Positions 56,601 to 64,000 of a stretch of 64,000 nt of DNA are shown one piece after another; position 1 is the stretch's first letter, and each line of letters begins with the position of its first letter. The position numbers and the translations under genes were made by a program. Origin of the DNA: Aplectana chamaeleonis (Eukaryota; Nematoda; Chromadorea; Rhabditida; Cosmocercidae); the NCBI GenBank assembly GCA_029168955.1, contig JAPDOI010001354.1, positions 1 through 64,000 on the forward strand. Direction: 5' to 3'. The notes under the pieces were generated by a model. The model was not told the origin of the DNA. It worked only from the letters and a program-made list of their open reading frames with translations, and ran no database searches.

Positions 56601-59600
56601 TGCAGTGGTCTCTGGGGAGTGAGATCAATAACAACTGTTAAAGATGCAAACCCCCAGCGTCAATTGACGCTAGTACTTCGGCTATGGAGGGAGCCTTAAA
56701 GGCATAAAACACCCAGAAAACTATTCACAGTTTTTAGGCTGATGTTGGAGAGTCACAAGCTGACCATAAGGGTATCTCTGAAATCGTTCAAGACCACCTA
56801 TGAACAGAGTTATGGCTCCTTAAAGATGCCTATATTTTGAGGGTGAAAATTGGTGGACGAGTTGTCTCAGGCCTGTATTTCTCTTCAATCGCAATCTCTG
56901 CGCAAGAGCGAGCCAGGAGAAGGACAAAGACCGTTAATGGACTGAAGAACGTAGGCTCGGTTGAAATTCATCCATCCATCTAGCCGCTATCGAGTTCGGA
57001 AATCTGGTAGGGGTTGGCTTGTGGTGGTGAGCCAAGGAGGTCTTCTTTTTCTTCTTATCAGCCACAGTGGAGTTTCTTCTTATAGGCGTAGAAAGGTGGC
57101 AACATCACACGGCTTGTTCCACATATCACGAGCAGACAGAGAAGTAAGTCTGACGGAGCATGAAAATAAATTCAATGAATCATGCCCAGTATTTTGACAG
57201 TCAAGGCATTTATCTGGGACCGACTCGTCGATCCTGTGTTTGTAGGCTTTGAGGTATGAAGAGTGACCGCATCGTAGACCCGCCAGTGTGACGCGGGAGC
57301 TCTGGGCAGATCTTCCCTACTTTCATCAACCGTAGGGGGCACAACCCCAGGGATGTTGTTGGGAGGGGCACAGGACAGGTACTCAGACACGAATCTAGTG
57401 TGCTCGATTTGCTGTAGCCTCTTTCGTGTGAACTCACAGGTGGCCCATCTTCTTCTTCTTCTTCTTTGCAGCCACATCGAGGGTTTTGTCATAGGTGAAG
57501 AAACTGGGCGACCAGTAGTGGATTCGTCCATAGATCCATTATGGTCAGCGTGGTAGGTCTCACCGGACAGCGAAATAAATGTGCTGTATCATGGCCGATA
57601 GCACCGCAGTCCGGACAGACATCAGATTTGCTGCTGTCGATTTTGCTGACGTAGGACATGAGCATTGACGAGTGACCGCAGCGCAACGATGCCAGTGTGC
57701 ATCTAGCCCTTCTTCCGAGTTGAGTCTCGGATTCGCAGACTGGGGGCGGTACTTCTCCTAGTATAGGATTCACCGCCGCCTTCTCAAGATGACACCGTAC
57801 GAACTTGGTGTGCTCCTCGCGCAAAAGACGGAGTCGTTCTTGCTGTGAGTCGTGCCATCTCTGCAAGTTGACTTTGCATGGAGCATCGGCAAATGGCATT
57901 CTTTTGGCTCTCTCTCTAACGGGGTTAAGCACTCTCCAGGACGGGTGGTTTGGTTGCTTAATAATATTGATTCGTAATTGTTGGGCTTGCAGCTGACAGT
58001 GCTCCTTCACAGGCAATAGACGGGCTTCGGCATTCAGATGCTCGACTGGGGAACTCTTTGCACATCCGGTGGCAATGCGAAGAGCGGCATTTTGTACGCG
58101 TTGCATCTTAAACCAGGAAGATTCTGAAACTAGATGCTGCCAAACCGGTGCGGCGTATTCCATGGCTGGCTGAAGAATCGCCTTATACGTCATGAGTATC
58201 GTTTCCTTGCTGCTACCCCAAGAGGTACCGCCTAGGGCCCTGAGAACATTGAGTTTGGCTTTAACAACAGCCTGCTTCTGCTCGGTATTTTTATGAAACT
58301 TGAGCGACGGATCGAGCACAAGACCGAGCAGTTCTGGAAATCGAGCAGCAGGCAGACGGTCTCCATCCCACTCTACCTCCGGATGAGCTCTGTGCTCGGA
58401 TGGGTCCGTTGTGAGGACGGATACTGATGATTTCGATGCGGAGATCTTTAGCATCTTGTCGTCGAAGAACCTCTTCAGCGTCTTCAGGTACTCGTTGATC
58501 TTGGTGGCGGCTACCTTTATATCCCGGTCTCGACACATGATTGTTATATCATCGGCGTAGGCGACAGTCTTGATATCCTGTGGTGGTTCAGGCATATCTT
58601 CTAGATACAGACTGAAGAGAGCTGGTGATAAAACACCGCCCTGGGGACTCCAGCTGCCATAGGAATTCTGTTGGAGACATGGTTCTGGAACATGACTCTT
58701 GCCCGTCGACCTTTGATAAAGGCCGATATCCAGCGCTTTTGCCACGGTGGTATCGACGACTCCAAAACGTTTCTTGACAAGATTCCTAGGTTAACCGTAT
58801 CGAAAGCCTTGGTGAGATCCAACGCGACAGCAACAGTTCTCAATGGCTTCAAAGCGTTGAACCCGTCGATTGCATAGCTAGTAATTTCTAGCAACGCAGT
58901 AGTTGTAGAATGCAGCCTTTTGAACCCGTGTTGAAACAATTGTTTCTCGTTATGCTCTGCTAAATTCTCCACAATGAGCTTTTCGGCTACCTTAGCGAAA
59001 GGTGACATCAAGCTAATGGGTCGATAACCCTTTACTGACGACTGAGGTTTGCCTGGCTTCGGCAACGGGATGACGTTGGCTGTCTTCCAGTTTTGGGGAA
59101 TAATGCACGAGCTGAATGAAGTATTAATCACATCAACGACGAGTGGGAGTATCTCAGTCGGGAGCTTCTTCAGTACAGCAGGACAAATGCCGTCGGGACC
59201 GACAGCTTTGGAGTTCCGCATGTCCTTTATGATCTTCTCTACGTGCGCCACAGTGTACGCATCGGCCGTGCTCATGAGCGGGAGGCGGCACAGCTCTCTA
59301 ACTGTCACTCTATTCTGCGGACCACGCCGTGTACTTGTGACAAAGAAGCTTTTTCCAAGAGAGTAGGCGGCTTCCTTACCCGTCTTGAAAACGTTATTAT
59401 CAAATTCAATGGTGGATACGGTAGCTGGCGAGCTCTTTCCAGATAGCTTCCGTAGTACCTTCCACGTAGTTGCACTGTCCGCCTTGAAATCCAACTGTCC
59501 CGTGAACTTTTCCCATTCTTCTTTCTTGTGCCTGTCCAGATCTTTTCTGATCTCGTCATCGAGTTGAGCAACGACAGGGTCTAGATGGTCGGCTGCTCTC

Positions 59601-62600
59601 CTGGCATCTCTAGTCCTAATCTTTTGGAGAATTTCTCTGGTGACGTTTGGATAGAACGTCTTAACGCGGCCAACAGGAATAGCCGCCTTCATGGCCCGGC
59701 GGATTACATCAGACAGGTGGTGCTCTTTTTGATGCAGATTGCCGTTCCACGGATAGTCAGCCGCTAGGCGGAGCGCAACCTCGCTGAACAGGCACCAGTC
59801 TGCTTGGCCTAAATTGAGATAAGAACGTTGTCGAACACCAGAATAAGGAGCAAGAGAATTTGAGAGATCGATGTGCACAAAGACAGGAATATGATCACTA
59901 GACAATGTAGTCGAGGTAGACCATGAGCAGGTGTTTGAAAGGTTGGAAGAGACAAGAGTTATGTCTGGGCTAGAAGATCGGCCGTTGGCAGGGAGGCGAG
60001 TGGGCTGATCACCGTTTAGTATGACCAGGTCGCACTCCTCCGCCCATTCCTCGACGTCACTTCCTCTAGCATCAGAGCCAAGAGACGAGCAAAATGTATG
60101 AGCATTAAAATCGCCCGCAAATATAGACGAAGATGAGAGGAGCAGTCGTAAAGCTGCCTGAGGAGTAGAATAGGATCATAGGATGGAGGGCATGATGTGG
60201 TAGGGGAATATAGATGTTGAAGAGAGAAAGGGGAGTTTTGAGGGGGAGATGGACCGGGAGGTACTGAGAGTACCGTCCGTGGGAGTGTTAGGTATGAGGT
60301 GTGAGGGAAGAGTAGATAATACAAAAGTGGAAACTCCTCCGCCAAGATTTGACCTTGGAGCATGGTAAGAAGTATAGCCCGGGATATTGGGATGAGGATT
60401 TGTAGGGGATGGAGAGAGCTTGGTTTCCTGAACCATGATCACGTCTGGATGGTAAGTACGTGCAAAGAGAGATAGCTCAGAAAGCTTGCCACGAAGGCCG
60501 TTGAGATTTATATGTACAATGGAAAGGGGGCGATTGGAGTTTGAGGAATCAGAGTTGGTAGGTGAGGAGCACAAAACACATCGAAAAGAAGAGTTATGAT
60601 GCCTCACAGAACAGAGACCCGAACAGGAGAGATGCACCCACCTTTGGCATCCGAAGCACTGGACGCTGGTATGTCTCCTGGTAACATCCTTGCCGCACGC
60701 GGCGCATAGGTACTTCTGAGCGGGTCCAGGATTCCTCTCCACGCCGGCCCTTTGCAGGAGAATCCGAAGGAGAGCTGCGGCCGGCCAGCACCTCTCCCAT
60801 GACAAAAACCCTCTTCGTGGAGGGGATGACGTCGGTTTGCACGGAGATGATCTTCTTTCCTCCACACTGCCACGGCACGAACGTACGACATCTCGGCAGC
60901 TGGCCCATCTTTGACGATCCAATGTAGAAATAGCAGCATGAAGCGGAGGTCAGGCCTTTGGTGGTCGCTTATATCTCGTTTATTTGAAGGAATTGAGATC
61001 TCGCACTTGGCACGTGTTATACGGGAAATGTCTACTACACAATCAAGTAAAAATCCCAAAATTCATGCCTGAGGGTGTACTGTGCCTTTATGAGGCCCCG
61101 GTCAGAGTTGGTGCTATTTGCATCTGTAACCCACCGACACCCTCCAACACCCACCCGGTCGATACGTATCATTAAAATGATGGGGTGAGGTTGAGAAAAT
61201 CACCCGGTGTATCCAACTAGAGCCCACCTAAAATGATGAAGATGATTACGTGGCCAACAGGATTGCACCTGTTCAGAGAAATAGTGAAGGAGATCATAGT
61301 GAAGAAACGGAGGTAGCTGTGTTGATAGCTTTCTAGTGATACACAATGTTTTATCATCGGCCCGCCCACCCGGCGTTTTTCTCATCCCCCGTCATCCACG
61401 TATTGCATGGATTTCGACCGCGTCGTATACACCGGGTGATTTTCTCAACCTCACCCCCTCATTTTAATCATACGTATCGACCGAGTGGGTGTCGGCGGGA
61501 TACACCGGGTGATTTTTTCAACCTCACCCCCTCATTTTAATCTTACGTATCGACCGGGTGGGTGTCGGCGGGATACACCGGATGACTTTTGCATCCCATT
61601 GCCAATGCTTTCTGTCTGTATCGACCGGGCTGGATACGTCGGCTCATCCAACTATGACCGGGGCGTAAAGGCAGAGTACATTTAGAATATCTCTCGAGGT
61701 TTTCTGCTTATCCTGGGGACTGTCCCACACTGTTCCCAATGATGTCTCTGGAATCGTACGAGACCCACTGGGAACGGAGTTATGGCCCTTCTGAAATTGC
61801 CTGAAACTGAGTGGCAAAAGCATAGTGGGCGAGTTGTCCGAGGCTTGAAACTTCCTTCATTTGCAATTGATTTACGAGTGCGGATTTGACGGAAGAGAGA
61901 GGCTGAAAAAGAAATGGAAAGCGGGGTTAATGATCAAGAAACAAGTATCGTAACATTCTGTAATCTGCCGAGAAACTGGAAAACGACTCCATATTCGTGT
62001 TTTGCACTGCAAGTACCCCCTCAGTGCATAGCTTGGGCAAAATTTTTTTGACCATTGGGGTCCGCAATGGCAAGTGTTGAATCAAGTCAGGAAAAAGAAA
62101 TAAGAATCAGTCACTAGCGGCCCGTGTGGGGCGGGGGTGCTCGTCTTTCTAACGGATCACAGCGCTGCGTCTGACCATAGTAGATGCGCTTCAAGCGAAA
62201 CAGAGTTGCCCAAAGAGTGCCATTAGCGTCACAATTAGCCTTGTTGTGCTATTTTATTCCGCTTCCGGGACCGAAAATTCGGCAAGTGAAACGGAATACT
62301 CCAAAAGTAGTGGAATTAAGGGGATGGAAACTAAACTTTTTCGCACAGCGTTGGTGTAGAAACGCGACCGACTGCCTCTCCCACTCCCCCTCACCCAGTC
62401 AACAGTGAGTACGGAATTTCGCATGTGATTTTTTCTTCGAAAATAACGCGCTTTCACTAGAAGTAAAATTCTTAAAGACAGTAGCTCATACGTCAATTCT
62501 TGAAAAACAGAAGTTATTTGAGCGCAGCTCGCAATTTGTGGATCCAAACGAGCACAGCAAAACTATCAATTTTGTACTAGTTCTGTTTTTTTTATGGTTC

Positions 62601-62889
62601 TTTGGTGAAACATTCAATCCTAGAGTTCGAGATGAACTTGGTGTTTGAGATTAATGAGAATCATTGAAGTCGTAACTTCTTTCCTTCGTGTGCGTCTGTG
62701 GAGCGACGGGAGAGACCGCGAGAGAGCGGAAGAAAGACGGAGGGAGCAGCGTGCGCCCGATAGATCATAAGAATTTCGTTTCGGAAAAGACCATACTTAC
62801 CTTGAGTACTTAAATTAATGGGTATGAAAAATTGCTGCATCGTTTCAGGCAAAAATGGAAAGAGAAAGCGAGGCCCAAAACGTCACTGA
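47662..62889 (+). CDS. Host gene, 9 candidate exons, unidentified product
   Basis: Exons by splice sites and open phase: 47662-47784, 48197-48331, 48683-48729, 48789-48927, 48993-49103, 51257-51344, 51764-51853, 54845-54979 and terminal 62849-62889. Phases agree at every junction and give about 302 residues. The first half is hydrophobic and helical (FHGLRLIQHLLLLATATK, PPYALQVLINCLADSLCEV). The second half is polar, ending in a basic tail GKNGKRKRGPKRH that resembles a nuclear localisation signal. The start may lie further upstream: the ATG at 47662 directly follows an acceptor, and like-oriented exons lie at 16.3 and 23.6 kb. Introns hold hAT-like element 3, fold-backs and LINEs C and A. 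I do not recognise the family. Confidence 0.6.
48371..48659. repeat. Intronic hairpin with about 113-bp arms
   Basis: The arms 48371-48484 and about 48545-48659 are inverted with only a few mismatches (ACGGTCCGCCAATAGTCC, GCCGGCTAGTACCGTAG). It lies inside the intron between the second and third exons, so the pre-mRNA would carry a long double strand. Confidence 0.88.
49155..50897. mobile_element. hAT-like DNA element 3 (1743 bp)
   Basis: The ends CAGGGATGAGCGGAA and inverse carry subterminal repeats of GGAAATCGGAAA. The duplication GTCTGCAT is exact at 49147-49154 and 50898-50905. It sits in the host-gene intron after exon 48993-49103. No transposase was found. Confidence 0.88.
49425..49760. 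repeat. Minisatellite of about 42-43 bp inside hAT-like element 3
   Basis: Degenerate units of the form ACTCCTAGTTGGGGTGC, ACACACTTT and CGGCGCTT repeat about eight times. Confidence 0.65.
50915..51123. repeat. Palindromic element with about 61-bp arms
   Basis: GTTGATCGAATCCACAGC..GAGCAGTTCG..ACACGTGACGCGCGCG is inverted on the other side of a GC-rich centre. It sits directly next to hAT-like element 3. Confidence 0.8.
52429..52446. repeat. (CA)n microsatellite
   Basis: About nine CA units. Confidence 0.9.
52670..52733. repeat. Exact 32-bp tandem duplication
   Basis: 52670-52701 is repeated without change at 52702-52733. Confidence 0.95.
52767..52787. repeat. Short GC hairpin shared with 42875-42895
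   Basis: Same 9-bp stem with a GAA loop, and similar flanks. Confidence 0.7.
53726..54261. mobile_element. Fold-back element related to 43258-43910
   Basis: The ends read TTCTAAAAATTTAGCTTCC and contain CCTGGCAAAAGTAACGATTTGG-type sequence shared with the other family member (TTCCTGGCAAAAGTAA..GATTTGG). Arms are about 230 bp. Confidence 0.85.
55471..55627. mobile_element. Palindromic MITE
   Basis: CTTCATTTCCACGCTACTCG is inverted at the other end. A related partial copy lies at 43950-44000. Confidence 0.7.
55640..57034. other. Intron sequence with one dispersed repeat
   Basis: 56740-56915 is a diverged copy of 61715-61880 (GAGTTATGGC and GACGAGTTGTC words shared). Nothing else was recognised. 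Confidence 0.4.
57041..57451 (-). mobile_element. LINE family C 3' end, interrupted by LINE A
   Basis: It has an A/AAG-type tail near 57041, a coding remnant and the duplicated site TGGCCCATCTT shared with LINE A copy 3. The element appears to continue for a short distance beyond 60901 (TLDRQRWA in frame). Confidence 0.7.
57080..57440 (-). pseudogene. LINE C C-terminal coding fragment
   Basis: It reads CEFTRKRLQQIEHTRFVSEY, and after frame changes GHDSLNLFSC and DMWNKPCDVATFLRL and a stop. This is the C-terminal zinc region of an I-group LINE distinct from A and B. Confidence 0.7.
57489..58745 (-). pseudogene. LINE A copy 3, RT second half and C-terminus
   Basis: It contains GGVLSPALFSLYLEDMPEP, VAYADDITIMC and CPDCGAIGHDTAHLFRCP, ending MDLWTNPLLVAQFLHL. 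The frame differs from the segment upstream because of a shift near 58.6 kb, inside RT motif B. Confidence 0.88.
58601..59905 (-). pseudogene. LINE A copy 3, endonuclease end and RT first half
   Basis: From SSDHIPVFVHIDLSNS through AVGPDGICPAVLKKLP to VAVALDLTKAFDTVNLGIL. Both neighbours are in other frames. Confidence 0.88.
60016..60898 (-). pseudogene. LINE A copy 3, 2A-PHD-endonuclease first half
   Basis: It contains GVERNPGP (60722-60745), a PHD finger (CAACGKDV, CFGCQRWVHLSC, FRCVLC) and the endonuclease N-terminal part, with frameshifts near 60.2-60.3 kb. As in the other copies, no in-frame ATG lies within the element before the 2A motif. Confidence 0.85.
60722..60745 (-). other. 2A-like ribosome-skipping motif, LINE A copy 3
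   Basis: GVERNPGP preceded by LLRILLQRA. Confidence 0.75.
60828..60900 (-). ncRNA. Predicted HDV-like ribozyme, LINE A copy 3
   Basis: Same P1, P2 and P3 as copy 2. P4 is GGAGG/TCTCC, with a G-U pair replacing a G-C pair. The joiner CAAA is kept. Confidence 0.7.
61073..61683. mobile_element. MITE with internal tandem repeats
   Basis: The ends GTACTGTGCCTTTATG..CCCCGGTCAGAGTTGG are inverted at 61640-61680. Inside, a unit of about 80 bp (ACACCGGGTGATTTT..CTCATTTTAAT..CGTATCGACCG) repeats directly from 61428. Family members: 9629-9935 and 24541-25721. Confidence 0.7.
61684..62848. other. Last-intron sequence before the terminal exon
   Basis: It contains the dispersed repeat 61715-61880. No other feature is supported. 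Confidence 0.4.
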
Positions 62890-63371
62890 TGGGATGTGTA
62901 TAGTGTATACCGCGAATTTAGTCATGATCCGCCAGCTTTCTGTGCTTAACTATGTACTAGTCATTTTTCTGTTGTTATTATATGTGTTGCTATGTTCTTG
63001 TTATATGTATTTTTTCAGTTCATGCGTAGTGCTTGGGTGTTTTTGCTGCTCTTTTATGACGGTTATACACGTATAGTCACAGATCTCCCATGTTGTTGAA
63101 AGCTCGTTGATCTTTGTTATGCATAAATCTGCTTCTGCTTATTTGTCGAGAACTGAGATCAGGTAACGTCTATAAACTCTGCTAACAATGCTAGTGCTGC
63201 GATAATGCAGCTATGGCATGCGCGTGGAAGAATGGGGGTCAGCTGCCCAGAAGAGAAGGAAAAAGTTCGTTAACCATTTCGTTCCAGGCTTTTTCGGAAA
63301 CAGCTTTACAGTGGGTAAATTTTGTATGTCGAGATTCACAGACTTCAGACGTGATCACGGACTACACTTAA
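62890..63371 (+). other. Probable 3' flank of the host gene
   Basis: It follows the terminal exon's stop. No clear AATAAA signal was seen. A hydrophobic open frame at 62855-63076 is out of phase with the gene. Confidence 0.35.
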
Positions 63372-63641
63372 AGGTAGCATACACGCTCGTAAACGTATTT
63401 GATATAACTACGGAAATAGAATCGTATGGCTCAGAACACAACGCCTATGCATTTTGATGGAATGAATGCCTAACAAGTGAACCACACACGTCACTGACGG
63501 TGGAGATGACCCAGCAGTCCTGCTTTGGAGGAAAGGGGCAGATACAGGGGGCGTGAAAATACGGGCGGGGCCAAACTTGCTACTCCTGTAACGGCATTGT
63601 GGGTCGTTTTTGACGCTTCAAAATGCGTAGGCAGTCTACTT
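63372..63641. mobile_element. Second TTAA-type MITE copy, right end lost
   Basis: TTAA (63368-63371) is followed by AGGTAGCATACACGCTCG. The other arm (GTCGTTTTTGACGCTTCAAA) stops at 63641 where another repeat begins. Confidence 0.7.
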
Positions 63642-63910
63642 CGGACCGAATTATATTATTCGAAGAATATTCGAATAATTTTTCGAAATTCGAGTCATTC
63701 AAAATTCGAAAATTTTGGTTAATATTCGAAATTCGATTACTTCGTAAAGAGCGGTTTCGAATAATATTCGAAATTCGAATATTTCAAAAACGGACTTTCG
63801 AATAGTATTCGATATTCGATTATTTCAGAAACAGGTTTTCGAATAATCTTCGAAATTCGAGTATTTTGAAGAGCATATTCGAATTTTTGAAATTCGAATA
63901 ATCGAAATGC
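63642..63910. repeat. ATTCGAA-rich subterminal-type repeat
   Basis: Dense, irregular AATATTCGAA and AATTCGA words. It resembles the subterminal repeats of the hAT-like elements in style, and it cuts the MITE at 63641. Its far end is probably outside the window. Confidence 0.5.
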
Positions 63911-64000
63911 ACAATCATCATTTCATTAAAAGCCCTTTTTTATCAATCTTTTAAAGCACACTCTATCAAAGCACCATCTTGACCTATTCACCGCACGCCC

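Larger units (their letters stand above)
57452..60900 (-). mobile_element. LINE family A copy 3, full length
   Basis: The 11-bp duplication TGGCCCATCTT is exact at 57441-57451 and 60901-60911. It begins at the same first base as the other copies and ends in (AAG)n. It lies in the last intron of the host gene, in antisense. Confidence 0.93.

Noticed and set aside
62855..63076. Hydrophobic 73-residue frame with membrane-like segments
   Set aside because: It overlaps the terminal exon in another phase and continues into A+T-rich 3' flank. The exon reading fits the gene's phase.

Overview
The window looks like nuclear DNA from a nematode, probably a strongylid (clade V). This is inferred from short introns with TTTCAG-type acceptors, an RTE LINE, a BEL/Pao element primed by tRNA-Gly, a mariner, and many fold-back elements. 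There are no operons, rRNA genes or convincing tRNA genes. Most of the sequence is transposable elements inserted into one another. Scattered exons of at least one host gene lie between them on the + strand.
Layout. 1-2 kb: LINE and Penelope-like remnants. 1.8-15.0 kb: a hAT-like element with near-perfect target duplications. It holds a fold-back MITE, a BEL/Pao retrotransposon with LTRs, PBS and TSD (2.67-9.62 kb), and a 42-bp satellite built around the palindrome TGACGTCA (10.56-13.69 kb). 15-16.2 kb: the rest of a palindromic element that the hAT-like element interrupted. 16.3-24 kb: host exons split by a LINE of family A (16884-23560, minus), itself split by a 5'-truncated LINE of family B (18061-21273, plus). 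24-29 kb: palindromes and a second hAT-like element (25722-28780). 30.3-32.6 kb: a 5'-truncated RTE. 33.1-34.3 kb: a decayed mariner. 35.1-38.5 kb: a second family A LINE. 38.5-47 kb: gene-poor, with MITEs and minisatellites. 47.7-62.9 kb: nine candidate exons of a host gene whose introns hold a third hAT-like element, nested fold-backs, and a third family A LINE (57452-60900) inserted into family C.
The strongest discovery is the architecture of LINE family A. All three long copies have exact 11-bp target duplications and begin at the same base. The first 73 nt fold on paper as an HDV-like double-pseudoknot ribozyme. This is followed by a 2A-like GVERNPGP motif, a PHD finger, an apurinic endonuclease, a reverse transcriptase and a C-terminal zinc motif. 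No in-frame AUG precedes the 2A motif in any copy. The arrangement parallels the L1Tc/ingi elements of trypanosomatids.
A second theme is a trio of hAT-like elements. They share CAGGG..TG.GCG.AA ends and 8-bp duplications, but each has its own subterminal repeat that continues the last bases of the terminus.
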